Source: Ahaetulla prasina (lineage: Eukaryota > Chordata > Lepidosauria > Squamata > Colubridae). Taken from it: 64,000 bases of DNA. Shown here in pieces: positions 11,114 through 23,318 of this stretch; positions within the stretch are counted from its first letter, which is position 1, and every line of letters starts with the position of its first letter. The DNA is taken from assembly GCF_028640845.1 (NCBI RefSeq), contig NC_080548.1, forward strand, positions 21,901,821-21,965,820. Direction: 5' to 3'. The notes beneath the pieces are model-generated. The model saw only the letters and a list, made by a program, of their open reading frames with translations, ran no database searches and was not told the DNA's origin. A program made the translations under genes and the position numbers.

Positions 11114-11699
11114 CTGGGAATAAAATGACAAAAGGAAATAGTTAATACAAGAGAAGAAAATGACAGGATTTCTTATGGCTAACTTGGAGCTGGCTATGTC
11201 ATTAACACAATCTCATTTTCCTCACTCACACCACTTACTATGGAGCAGTCCATTGCCTTACCCTCTAGGAATCCCCTTTCCATGGATTCTCTAGGAATTG
11301 TGAGGGTTTTTAGCTAAACCTGAGAAACTATATCTTTCCATGTTTAACGACTTCCGCCTGTCAGGAGGTTGTACTTCAAGATTGCTCCTTTGGCAATTCA
11401 CATTTAGCAACTGGGTTCGACAGTCCGCCCTCAACTCTTGGAATACCTCTATATCAATACCCTGCATTTATTCAGCATTTACATTAATCATCCATTTCAT
11501 TCTCTCAAGCGTGACCACATTATAAGCATTCAGAATACTCCAATTTTTACCTTAGTTCAAGTAAACATATCATAAAGCTTAACAATAAGACTTTTTGCTT
11601 TTTTTAGCTTATTAAGTAAAATAATTACAGTTAAATGTCTAAAGGTTTTGGAGATCTTCCTAAGACACTGTTTACTTGGTTCTTACCATCTGTATATAT

Positions 11700-12155
11700 A
11701 TAACTCACAGAATCATCTATTGTAATGTCCTTCCTGTCAAAGACTACTTCAGCTTTAATTGCAATAATACAAGAGCAACCAATAGATTTAAACTTAATGT
11801 CAACCGCTTTAATCTAGATTGCAGAAAATATGACTTCTGTAACAGAATCATCAGTGCTTGGAATACTTTACCTGACTCTGTGGTCTCTTCCTATAATCCC
11901 AAAAGCTTTAACCAAAAACTTTCTACTATTGACCTCACCTCTTTCCTAAGAGGACCATAAGGGGCGTGCATAAGCGCACAAACGTGCCTACCGTTCCTGT
12001 CCTATTGTTTTTCTTTTCTTCTTCCTATATATATATATGCTTATACCTCCTTATATTTACTCATATAAGTGTTTATATACTATATAATCTTTTTGTATGA
12101 TACCTACATATATTGTTGTGACAAATAAATAAATAAAATAAATAAATAAATAAAT
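11700..12155 (+). mobile_element. CR1/Jockey-group LINE 3' end
   Basis: Positions 11760-11957 encode a LINE ORF2 C-terminus (motif IISAWNTLPDSVV, then FNQKLSTIDL), with a stop after SFLRGP. The 3' UTR holds GGGGCGTGCATAAGCGCAC and the tail is (AAATAAAT)n. The same 3' end recurs at 52193-52348. It is a different family from the (ATTCT)n-tailed CR1. Confidence 0.75.
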
Positions 12156-12159
12156 ATCT

Positions 12160-13780
12160 TCAGTTTTCTCACGGTACGGCTGGATGGGGTATGAACAGAG
12201 CTGGTTCATTACCAGGAAATTACATGACTGACTTCCTTCTCCTTGCAATGTTTTCTAAAGCTCTTAAGGGGTTATAACAAGGCCATCTGTGCTCAATGGT
12301 TTCTCACTTTTTTCCACACATATATGATTTAAGGCTACTTAATCTGTTGTTTGTCTGATCTTTTTGTCTAGGAACCTGTGGCAAATGAAGGTATTCAACA
12401 TTCAGCAGACTTAGGTATTGGTGTTCTCACTTCTTTTCGCTTGACTCTGTGGTTACCCTAAGAATAGTGAAAATCTGGAGCTCAAGCTGCATTAGTAGCC
12501 TGCAAGTTTTGGCAATGGGTGGAAATGAGTGGAGGGGAAGGAAGTGGAACTATATAAGAAAAGAGGAAGGAATAGGAGCTTTTACTGAGAAAAACCTGTG
12601 GTAAAGCAAAGGTTAAAGTTTAGCATAGCTTAATGCTTTTCAGTCATGGTGTCTCTGGCAAAAGCAGGCTTCAGCCTCTAGTAATAAGTTAGAAACGTTT
12701 AAGAATAGAGGTGAGCTAGGTGCAGGAGATGGTCAAGACTGGGTTTTAGAGTCGCTTCCAATGAGGGCTGGCTAAGACATATGTGTCGGCCAGGAGCTTC
12801 ATCTTGAGTGTGTAGCTCTTCATTTTTATTTATTTTTTAACCTACACAAACCAGTTGTACTTCGAGATAGGAAATGGCTCTGGCTATGAAGATCTTGCAA
12901 GCTATAGGGATAAAATGATCTCCCTTCAAATAGAAAAACCTCCAGATAGCTGAGCTGAGTTGTGCAACGTTTGACAATGAGGACTAGCATTTAGATATCC
13001 TTTCCTTTTGTTTGCCGATTGAATTTTATAACTTCATGAAAATGCAAAGACTTCCGTTTTTCCTAGCTTTTCTTCTAAGTAGAAAGAACCCCAAGCTCTC
13101 TGAAAATTTAGCAATAGGGTGGTCTTTTTTTTTACTTCCCTGGGGGCAACACTTCAGTTATAATGTTCTGCTGCTTTCCTTTTACTCACTTCTTCCTCCT
13201 AGGCAAATAAGTGCATTAGAAAAGAGTTATTTAACTTTTATCAAATTAGTATCTTTAACTTCCTTATAATACAGCTTCAAGTGATATTTTCTAAATATTT
13301 TTACTGCATTTTTCTGGGTGCAGCTGCAATTATTTTATATGGAAGGAAGTGAAACTGGTGTAGGCATTCTTGAGAAATTCTACATAAACCACAAAAGGAA
13401 TTGGGAAACATGAACCAAGGTTGAACATAGCTACAGATTTGTTTGTGCTTCCTTTCTCGATTTTCAATTGATTCCTGCTTTTTTAAAAAAATTCTAAAAC
13501 TGTTAGGCATCTTGATTAAATCTAAGGGCAATCGTTCTCCTGTACTTGAGAATAAGCCTTACTTAATAACACCTATTCAGAACCATTGTTAAAGGTTGTG
13601 TAAAGATTATGTGGATGGGCATTTGCCAAAGTGTGGAGCCTAAGGGGCCCACTCCTGACCTGCGCCATTCCAAGCAAAGTATTTCCAAGCATCACTGATG
13701 CTTGCAAGAGGAGAGATGCCTTTGTCTATGATGGCCAAAAATTAGAGGGAGTCTGGTAGCACCTTTTCCCACTAAGTTTT
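12160..13780. other. Intergenic, no recognised gene
   Basis: No coding frame with recognisable similarity and no clear repeat. It may contain unrecognised PTAFR 5' exons or old repeats. Confidence 0.45.
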
Positions 13781-13781
13781 T

Positions 13782-14088
13782 GTTACCATCACTCTGCTAA
13801 ACAAATAATTCCCTCAACACTGTCAGACTATTTACTAAATCTGCACTACTATTAATCTTCTCATCATTCCCATCACCAATCTCTTTCCACTTATGACTGT
13901 ATGACTGTAACTTTGTTGCTGGTAATCCTTATGATTTATATTGATATATTGACCATCATTTGTGTTGTAAATGTTGTACCTTGATGAAGGTATCTTTTCT
14001 TTTATGTACACTGAGAGCATCTGCGCCAAGACAAATTCCTTCTGTGTCCAATCACACTTGGCCAATAAAAAATTCTACTCTATTCTAT
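13782..14088 (+). mobile_element. Snake1-type CR1 LINE 3' tail
   Basis: Matches the 7230-7540 copy from CATCACTCTGCTAAACAAAT through the 3' UTR to CCAATAAAAAATTCTACTCT. The microsatellite is short and imperfect. Confidence 0.82.
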
Positions 14089-14639
14089 TTTGTGTGGTGG
14101 TGGGTCCTTGGTGCTTTCTTAGTTTGATCGTTTTCTTGCAGATATTTCATTACCTTACCTAGTTGGTAAATGAAAGGCCTGCAAGAAAACAACTAAGCTC
14201 AGGGAGCACCAAGAACCCCACAGTTCAACCCTGATCTACAAATACTCTCTTCTATTGATACAGATTTGATTAAAAGGTGAAAGTTTTTCTGACCTGCAGT
14301 GCACTTTAACATATGCATAGAGCAACTGAGGAAGTATTGAAATTGGGGTGAAGTAAGAGAGGTGGCTGAACTAGTTTACATCAAAATATTTTCAGGCATT
14401 CTCAGAAGGTCTTAAGAAACAGACCCTTGTAATCTGTTTCATATAGAACTGCATGTGTATAACAGCTTATGTCTCCCTTCCTTTCCCTTTCAAACTACAC
14501 TCCTGGCTTTCCAGAAGAGCCTAAAAATTTGGTTGTGCTTTTTGGCCTGGGGCCGCAACAGGGCCCTGCTACATTGGGGGTGGCTGACAGAGTAGAGAAG
14601 ATCTGTAATGATCATCGCCACCCATCATCTTGGTTTTTA

Positions 14640-14768
14640 ACTTCTCTAATTCAACTTTTCTAACTTTAATTTATTTTTAGCAGTTTTAACTTTTTACTGT
14701 ATTGTAAGCCACCAGAGTCGCAGCTGATCAGTGAGATAGCTGGCACAGAAATTTAATAAATAAATAAA
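14640..14768 (+). mobile_element. L2-like LINE 3' end
   Basis: TTTTACTGTATTGTAAGCCACCAGAGTCGC..., ending in AATAAATAAATAAA, resembles squamate L2-type 3' ends. It is diverged and short. Confidence 0.5.
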
Positions 14769-15104
14769 CCCACTTTAAATCCTTCATCCGTCTAGCCACG
14801 CCTTGTCCCTGATGAAATAAACTGTGGCTCAAGAAAGATTACACCATTTTTATAAAGTTTGTTAGACAGGAAAAGGGGCTATTTGATTCCTGACTTCATA
14901 ATTGGTGAGAACTATCAGAAAGAAAGGAACTGTGTGTCTTGAATGACTTGGTTTGCACCTCCGGAGTAATCTTCTTCTTTTCAGTTAAGGAAGGTCACTG
15001 GCTGTGTTGAAATGAAACTCAACTGCTAGTCATATTACAGGCGGAATGCTGGCTGACTTATGCAGCAAAATGCCCCAGGTATTGTGCTGATCTTTCATTT
15101 CCAT

Positions 15105-15366
15105 CTCCTCCCACTTATGACTGCATGACTGTAACCTTGTTGCTGGTATACTTAAGATTTATATTGATTATTTCCTAGTATGATTCCATTGCTTATTTGT
15201 ACCCTACGACTATCATTAAGTGCTGTACCTTATGATTCTTGATGAACGTTTCTTTTCTTTTATGTACACTGAGAGCATATGCACCAAAGACAAATTCCTT
15301 TTGTGTCCAATCACACTTGCCAATAAAAAATTCTATCCTATCCTATTATATTCTATTCCATTCCAT
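15105..15366 (+). mobile_element. Snake1-type CR1 LINE 3' tail
   Basis: CCACTTATGACTGCATGACTG..., GTACACTGAGAGCATATGCACC and TGTGTCCAATCACACTTG..CAATAAAAAATTCTAT are all present. The tail has drifted to (ATTCC/ATCCT). Confidence 0.82.
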
Positions 15367-15734
15367 TTTCTATTTCCCCGTGAGAGAAGTTTCTGTTGGC
15401 AGCAGAAATTTGGCACTTCTCCCAAATCATCATGAACAAACAAACAAAAAATAAATCCAGAAAAAAGATCCATGGTTAGGAGCAATTTAAATAGCTTCTT
15501 AGAGCCCCAGAGGGAGAGAAAGCGATCAAAACATAGAAAGGTGTTTATATCAGGCCCGACTGTGTTTGGCTGGCTGATGAAATAAAGCAACAAATTGTGG
15601 TGGAAGGGCAAAGAGGCAGGAAAGTATGGAGACCTTGCTTAAGAGAATGAGGCTTAAGAAGGCTCCTCCATAGTGATTCCAGAGTGTGTATGGTGGTGGG
15701 ATTCTTGGTGCACTCTGTACTTGGGGTTTTTTCC

Positions 15735-16160
15735 CAGGGGTCGTATTCACTTACCTTCATTACCGGTTCGCAAATGGAAGCGCACGCACCAGCTCTGTGC
15801 ATGCGCAGAACCTTATGCGCATGCGCATGCGCATGCGCAGAGCGTCAAAAATGGGACATGATGACATCTGGGTGAAGAGGTTGTAGAAAAAATGCTTTTA
15901 AAAGGCTCTGACGATCCCAGCTGAACCGCGCAATCATCAGAGCCTTTTTTTTTTACTTTTAAAAGCATTTTTTCGGCCGAAGAAAAAATGCTTTTAAAAG
16001 TAAAAAAAAAACCAACAACCTGATGATCGCGTGGCTCAGCTGGGCATGGGGTGAGCAGGGATTTTTGCTACTGGTTCTCCAAACCACCCGTCGCCATCAC
16101 TACCAGATCGCACAATCCGGTCCGAACCGGGAGCATATATGGGTATTTATGCCCTTATGT
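15735..16160. mobile_element. hAT-type non-autonomous element, 'GGTGAAAT' family (diverged copy 2)
   Basis: Shares ACCGGTTCGCAAATGG-like and GGTTCTCCAAACCACCCG segments and the internal hairpins with the copy at 20826-21236. The outer ends have decayed, so the borders are approximate and no target duplication is visible. It contains the alternating TGCGCA run at 15814-15839 and the perfect hairpin at 15945-16011. Confidence 0.55.
15945..16011. repeat. Perfect hairpin: 30-bp arms, 7-nt loop
   Basis: Positions 15945-15974 and 15982-16011 are exact reverse complements: ten T, ACTTTTAAAAGCATTTTTTC, then the complement. The loop is GGCCGAA. It lies inside the hAT-like element. Confidence 0.92.
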
Positions 16161-16654
16161 GGCCTTTCCATGGCAGGCCTTTATTTTTTGTTTGTTTTCC
16201 TCAGTGGCTGCCTTTATTTTATTTTTTTTGTACCTTCCTTTTGATGACTAGGTGAAACAGAAACCACAAGAATGTTTCTTCTGTCGTTTTATATTCAAGA
16301 ACCCTTGGTATCTTTTGCTGCAAACTTTCTATATGAAATCACTTATTCAGATAGGCTTTGTCTTTACCCAAGCTGAAGAGATCCTCTTTTCACCCTTGTG
16401 GTTTTTTGACCTTACAGCATCCTTTCCCAACCTGATGTCTTTCTGCTAATGCTGAGTTCCAGTTCTGAACATCATCAGCTTTGGTCACAGGGGATGGAAA
16501 GATGATGGAGTCCCATAATCGGCAATAGAGCAGGGCAGGATGGCTATTCTAGAGCATTGGTCCCCATTTGGTTGGCATCCAAAACAACAGTCTCAAACTG
16601 TTCAGGGCCAGTTAAATTGCAATCCCCTCCCTGATATTAATTCCCACCCAAGGT

Positions 16655-16765
16655 GCTGGACTCAAAATCAGATGACCATGAGTTCTAGTCCTTCTTTAGG
16701 CACTGAAGTCAGCTGTGTGACTTTCTGCCAATCAGTCACTCTTTCTCAGCCGTTGTAGCTTGTGA
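16655..16765 (+). mobile_element. MIR-like tRNA-derived SINE fragment
   Basis: AAAATCAGATGACCATGAGTTCTAGTCC, then GCTGTGTGACTTTCTGCCAATCAGTCACT, resembles the tRNA-derived/CORE arrangement of MIR-type SINEs. It is old and diverged. Confidence 0.5.
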
Positions 16766-18047
16766 TTGTGTGGAAAACGGGAAAAGCAAGAATTATGTAC
16801 GCACTGCATTAAGTTGTAAAAAAAAATAAAGATGGTGCATAAATCTAAATAACAAATTAATAGTGTCATTCAGGGGCAGAAGGAAGAACTGTATACTAGT
16901 TCAGTTCAAGAATAAAAAACTTTGGACTGTGGAGTTTTTCGTTTTGAATGCATATCTCATACTAAGCTCTGCTTGGTTGATTTCCACATGGTAATAACAT
17001 AACAGAAAAAAAGGAATGTACAGAATTTGCAACAACTAAGTGACAACACTAATGACCTTCGCTGGGCATGATCCAGCAAAATTCTTTTTTAACTTGTGAA
17101 ATTGTAATTCCACATTCTTGATAGTTTCATTGGTATTAGATTCTCTATTTTTAGTATAATTCCACTGTAAATTTGCCAATTATGTAAAAAAAAAAATCAG
17201 TTACACCCTTTCCTGATCTGGTTGATTTTTCAACTTCCTGCTACTGGAAACAAGTTATTTTGAATGCTAACAGGATGCAAAATAGCAACAACTTATTGTT
17301 TGCCAAATTGAAAGAAAGATAGTGATTTAAGGCACGGCAACAAAAGTTGTGTGAATCAGATTACAATAAACTGGATCACTGCACAAACCTATAATACAAT
17401 ATAGGAAGCCTAATCCATTTTTGTCGTCATTTGTTTTTAGTGCCTGGTGGACTTAAGGGATGGGAATTCAAGGTTTCCGTATAATCCAGATGATTTGCTA
17501 CAAACCATCTACTTCTGTCCTTTGAGACCAGTCGTTTACTGAAACTGAAAAACCCAAAGTCCCAAGACCATAGTCACAAATATAAATGAATTGAATTCTT
17601 TGAACGCCTCTCTGCAGAAGACTTGTTATTTAAGGTAACAGTGCCCTGGTAGGATTTATAGGTACTGATTAACCTTTTTTTAAATATTATTTCATATTTC
17701 TGCCTGGCCAGCTGTAATCTTGCCAAGCAGTTACGACACATGTCTGAAAAGCCCCACTGAAAATTGTCTACAATATCATGATTATTGGAGACATTGTGGA
17801 TAGACACAATGGTGGACAACTCATAGCTGATCTGCCTGTTTATGATAAAAAAAAATTCTGGAGAAAGACAGCACCAATGTCAGAGGAGCCAATCAAAAGG
17901 AATTTTATCAGAAGCAATGCCATAGGTACATATCCAAATAGGAATTGTTGGATATCTATTGTGGCTCATAGATCCTCACAATCACAGCCAGCTCCTGGAG
18001 ATTTCTGGCAATTTGTTTGTTTAATTAGCATCATTTAAAGCTAGAAG

Positions 18048-18305
18048 CAGGGGTGGGATCCTACCAGTTTAACAACCGGTTCATACACGTGCACAGTTTG
18101 GAAAAAACTCGTCTTCCGCCTTGCTGCCAGCAAGGAAAACAGCTGAGGCGTGGCAATCCACTCTGCCGCGCCGATCAGCTGGGCTTCGGAAAAAGAATCA
18201 TAGGTGAGTATAACGCAGGGGCGGACGAGCGGGCCCACTTCAAAATCAGAGTGAACCAGTTCACTCATGGCTGAACTGGTCTGAACTGGTAGAATCCCAC
18301 CACTG
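18048..18305. mobile_element. hAT-type non-autonomous element, 'GGTGGGATCC' variant (copy 3)
   Basis: The element begins CAGGGGTGGGATCCTACCAG and ends GGTAGAATCCCACCACTG, with exact 8-bp duplications GCTAGAAG at 18040-18047 and 18306-18313. It has no coding capacity. Confidence 0.85.
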
Positions 18306-19261
18306 GCTAGAAGGAACAACAACTACCTTCTCATCTATGGTTATTCTAATTGTGTAGACAGAACATAATCTAAACAATGAAGCAGCAGGCAGGGAAGCCT
18401 GGATCTCCTGAGTATAGATTGACCAAGAATCTCCAAAATTTGCAACTGAGCTTATTTCTAGTATCTACTATTTCATAATCAGAATAATTATTTTTTATCA
18501 AAATACTTGTTATTGAGCCCAACCCCATGATGGATATTTCCGTACAAACAATTCATTGGCAATAAGTATATCTCTATAAAGTTCTTCTGAGTTTTTGGGA
18601 TTAAAAAAGCCCTGATAACAAAAGCTAGATACATACTTAAATAATTTCATCTGCAAAAGCATCCATTCCTTACCGCAGCCATGATGGATGTTCTTGGCTG
18701 AGTCCAAGGTTTGGCCACCATGTAATAACGTGCAATGTCCATCAGTAGAAGGCCAATCTGTGGGAACGATGCCTCTTACATGCTGTGACTTGAACCGTTT
18801 TCACCGCAGGCTGAATTCCATAAACTCAACTGAAAACAACACAGGAAACCTACGTTGGGAATGAAGAAACCGTGTGTGTGTCATCCTCATTGCCAAACAG
18901 ATGAAACGTTGAGCAAGTTTTGAGAGGAAGATAACTTGCTGCAAAAAGCTAGAAGACGGCACATACTATATATTTTATCCCCAACTGGAATGAGGCGGGC
19001 AATAGAATATATTTAAACGGGTGTAAATGTAGAAGTTGACGTTTCCGATCCAAGGAGCTACGGGATCAACACTGACAAATATGACACATGTGAAACTGAA
19101 CGGAGTTTGGACTTGCTTTAACTTATTTACATACGGTGAGGATGTATGCAGTATGTAAAACTGAATTTAAATTCTGAATCATTGAAGGCTTACTCGGATC
19201 ACAGTAGACTTGTTCATCCTGTGCATCCATTTTGGCAGTTGTCAATTGCATCATCACGAGA

Positions 19262-19480
19262 GCAACTGTGGCGTGGTGGTTAAATTTTCAGGCCAGAATT
19301 GGAAGGCCATGAGTTCTAGTCCTGCCTTAAGCACAAAGGCAGCTGGGTGACCTTTGGCCAGTCACTTTCTCTCAGCCCTAGAAAGGAGGCAATGGCAAAC
19401 CACCTTTGGAAAAACCTTACCAAGAAAACTTCAGGGACTTTCCCGGGCAGCCCTCCCAGAACCCGTCCCAATTGAACAGA
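19262..19480 (+). mobile_element. MIR-like tRNA-derived SINE
   Basis: GTGGCGTGGTGGTTAAATTTTCAG, then GAGTTCTAGTCCTGCC, AGCTGGGTGACCTTTGGCCAGTCAC, AATGGCAAACCACC. This is the tRNA-like head and central region typical of MIR/CORE-SINE-like elements. A minus-strand relative lies at about 57150-57355. Confidence 0.6.
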
Positions 19481-20825
19481 AGAAGAAAAAAATACACCAC
19501 ATGTTTGTTTATTTAAAAAGTGTTTGCACAGAAAGCTATGATGTCAGCTACATGATGTATAAAAAAACCAAAATGGGTGTAATGCAGTTGCCTGGATTCA
19601 GGTTGATAGAAAGCCAGGAATGGCCCTATCATTAGGCAAAAAGAAGGAAGTCACCTCAGATGGCATTTTACTTAGAAGAAAGTAAAGGCTCTCGAAGCTA
19701 TCTTAATGACTTCTGGCACGTTCTATCACTAATGTTATACACACACATACAAATCACATAGTCCTTCCATTGAACATTTTGCACATATGAATGGGACCAT
19801 TGGTTTGTCATGGCAGGCAGCAGAGGTGTGACCCAGCCCGGTTTCAAGGGAGTTTTATTCCGTTATGGAATAAAAGCCAAGTTAGATTTTTTTTCCCTTT
19901 TGAAAATATTAACAGGTTAGGGTTTCTCCCCTCCGCTATACATAAACAACCGATCCATCCTTTTAGGGCTGCACAGGTAAAGATCCCAGGACTATAAGCA
20001 GCCCTTTAAAAAATTGGCTCCCTTGCTTAGAAGAAAGTTAGGTTCTCTGCCTTGTTGGAGAATTCCCCAATTTCCTGACAACCCATGAATGAGACATAAA
20101 AGATTCAACTTAAAAGAGGGACAAGGTCTTGTGATAGCAACCATTGATTTTGTTACGCAGCATTATTTTCATGCTTGGTTGCTGTCACAAAGCATCAAAC
20201 ATAAGCGTACGAAGATCTGTTATGATTTCATTAGGCATATCCGAAAAGTATACAATCTATACAAGAAGGCAGCAAACCAAGGGCAGCCTTGAAACTACAG
20301 GATTTCAAGGCTTACTTAACATAGTTTAGATCCGAGCCATTTATCACCTACTCCCATGCAATCTATCCTGAAGTCTCAGCTCATTAGGATGGCACATTTC
20401 ACAGATCCCGCTAAGGAAAGGCTTGGAATCCATGGCCAGTTTGGTCTTGTGCATGGCAGGGCCCATATTATGAGATCAATCGCTACCAAAGACGGCTGCT
20501 TCGTTGCTATAATTTATTTCCCCAAGCCTTTTAATTATATTTTGTTAGATTTTTCCCCCCTGAAAGTTTGTATCTGTAATACTTTAAATGTGTCATGGAT
20601 GTTTTGTTATATAACTGTAATGATTTGGCTTTTCTCCCATGCATTGGGGCCAGGATTGTAATTTAATTTATTCTGTTAGCAAGAGGAATGCTTGTTATCA
20701 ATGAATGAATGCCTGAATGCCAACTCCAGTTATGTAGGAGGTAGGTGGCTTGTAATTCTCGCAGTCAACGAAAAGCTTGTTGTCCAGGGGTTTATGTTAG
20801 GGAGGTCTATAGGATGGAGTTGAAT

Positions 20826-21236
20826 CGGGTGAAATGTAAAATTTGTTACTACTGGTTCGGTGGGCATGGCTTGGTGGGGGGGTTAATGTGACTGGGTAGG
20901 AGTGGCCAACTTTTTTTTTTTACTTTTAAAAGCATTTTTTCTACAACCTCTTCGGCTGAAGAGGTTGTACAAAAATGCTTTTAAAAGCCTCTGACGATCC
21001 CAGTTGAGCCACATGATCATCAGAGGCTTTTTTTTTTTTACTTTTTAAAGCATTTTTTCGGCCGAAGAAAAAATGCTTTTAAAAGTAAAAAAAAAAAAAA
21101 ACAACCCTCTGATGATCGTGCGGGTTAGCTGGGAATGGGGGGGGGCAGGGATTTTTGCTACCGGTTCTCCAAACCACCCGCCGCCATCGCTACTGGATCA
21201 CGCGATCCAGTCCGAACCAGGAGCATTTCACCCCTG
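20826..21236. mobile_element. hAT-type non-autonomous element, 'GGTGAAAT' family (copy 4)
   Basis: The element begins CGGGTGAAATG and ends CATTTCACCCCTG, with 8-bp flanks AGTTGAAT (20818-20825) and GGTTGAAT (21237-21244). It carries several nested internal inverted repeats: ACAACCTCTTCGGCTGAAGAGGTTGT, AAGCCTCTGA.../...TCAGAGGCTT, and the long T/A hairpin seen in copy 2. Confidence 0.8.
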
Positions 21237-22544
21237 GGTTGAATGTTGTTCCTCCTATGAGATGGGTAAATGGCCAGGTGCCTCCCTTGTTGGAGGTTGG
21301 CTGGAGAATAGACAGGTAAGGCTTCCCTTAGCTGTTTCTCTCAAACATCTCAGCTCTGCCTTCCAAACGCACCCCCTGATGAGATTCAGGTGCCATCGCG
21401 CTGCCAAAATGAGTCTGGAATATGCAGAGAGCTACCATCGTGAACAACTTGCCCGAAGGGGGGAAATCCAAGAATGAAGCTTGTCGTTTCATTAATATCC
21501 CCTCCCTGCTTCTTCCACTCACATTATTTGAAATATGCCAATGTAACAAGCAGTGAACAAGTACAAAGAAATCCATATAGAGATCCTGATCTGTTCCGAA
21601 ATAAAATTGAAAGGGACTTACCTCCATTCGTGGTTTTATAAATTAATCCAACTAGCAGTTGATGGGGAATGAGGACCTTTTCTTCTCATGTTTTTATCCC
21701 GCAAGTCCAGATGATCTCAATGTGGCTTCTTCAGAAGTGTCCACTGTGATTATTTTTACTCTTCTGGAGGAAAAAAGTTTCAGGACAACACTTAAGATCA
21801 TACTGTATTACGTTTGTGGAAGGAGGAGTCTATTATAATATCACATGCAACAGAAGTGCTGGGAAATCCCAAAGGTCCCATATGTGTGTGCGTGTGTTCG
21901 TTCGTGTGCAATATATATATTCTGCAACTGTTTGAACTTATTTCTCAACAGCAGGAAACAGATGCTATGAGTGAGCAAGGTGTGGTCGGTCTCTCAGGTG
22001 AATGAGTCAGATTCTTAAAACAGTTTAACCTAATTTCTTTTTTCGTGGCTTATCCAGGCAAAAGCCTGATCTCCCAGCTAAGTGCATGTAATAGAAATAC
22101 AGAGGAGAATACCTGGTTGCCGAAAATGATTCTGTGAAATTTGCACTGTATTCTCGGAGGAGTGGCAGCCTGAATATTTACTGTCTGAGATAAGAGAGTG
22201 CTAGTGCAATGGGAGGCGGGCAGGTATCCCGAAGTTCGGGAAATGAGAAGCAACTGGTAGGAAATTGCCATGAGGAGCAAGGAAATAAATTCAATGCTAG
22301 GAACCTGGATGTCCAGGGTTTTTTAATTACCTAAAGGCAGAACAGAGGGAAGAGGTAAAGATAAGCAAGCAGGAAATCACATAATTGGTTCATGGGGTGA
22401 GATAAAAGAGCTTATTGGTAGATAAAATGGATCTTTTAAAGAAATGGGGTGCTTATAATTCTCCATTGCTAGATAAAATTTTTAGGAATCCTGGACCTGA
22501 AGGAGAACTGGATCAGCACTGGATGAAGTAAGATCAGACTAGAA

Positions 22545-22679
22545 CAGCGGTCTCCGATCTTGGCAACTTTAAAACTTGTGGACTTCAACTCTCAGAATTC
22601 CTTAGCCAGCTTTGCTGGCTGAGGAACTCTGGAAGTTGAAGTCCACAAGTCTTAAAGTTGCCGAGGTTGGAGACCCCTG
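22545..22679. mobile_element. Palindromic hAT-type MITE (copy A)
   Basis: The element is 135 bp and folds almost end to end into one hairpin. It starts CAGCGGTCTCC and ends GGAGACCCCTG, with a central ...CCAGCTTTGCTGGCTG turn. Flanks GACTAGAA (22537-22544) and GACTAGGA (22680-22687) form an 8-bp duplication with one change. Confidence 0.88.
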
Positions 22680-22904
22680 GACTAGGAGACCTAGTGATGA
22701 AGCTGTAGCTTAAATATTTTGGATATATAATTCAAGGCAGGGCAAGGATCATTTGGAGAAGACCCAGATACTCTGGAAAACCAACCCAAGGGGATAATTT
22801 TTTTTTTTTAACAAAGATTCAAAGGAACAATTGCTGACCTACAGTAGTGTCCTGCCAAAAGTTTGTCAGCTAGGCCACAAAGGATCAAAAGTGTCTGAAC
22901 AAGG

Positions 22905-23318
22905 TAGTATTTGCGCAAAGATGGAAAGCAGAGAAAATCCCTACAGAGGGTGAAGTAATTAAGAAAATATTGGATTGTGCAGAAATGAATAGATTGACAA
23001 TCGAAGAAAGAGAGGAATCTGAATATTTTAAGATATGGAGACAAATTTTACCATTGGTTAGAGAAGAAATATATATAGGGTAATGTCATAATGAAACATG
23101 GGAAGAAGAAAGAGGAAACAGAAAATTGATAAATGTATTCATAGCAAAGTAAGAAATGTGGGAGAAATGTTACAATAAACGAAATGATGATATTATGAAA
23201 TGATTTAACATTGAAGAACATGAGGAAGACACAAAAGATGTACTCAGATGAAGCACTGAACAATTGATTATCTATTGTATGTTTGTTTGTTTATAAAATA
23301 AAAAAAAGTTCAAAAAAA
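22905..23318 (+). mobile_element. L1-type LINE ORF2 C-terminus and 3' end (fragment)
   Basis: One plus frame reads about 50 residues of the kind found at the end of L1 ORF2 (EYFKIWRQILPLVREEIY), then a stop, a short A-rich 3' region with ATTGTATGTTTGTTTG, and an A-rich end. The 5' part is missing. Confidence 0.6.

Noticed and set aside
16252..16449. 65-codon Phe/Cys-rich plus frame
   Set aside because: No similarity, no splice context; chance frame in T-rich DNA.
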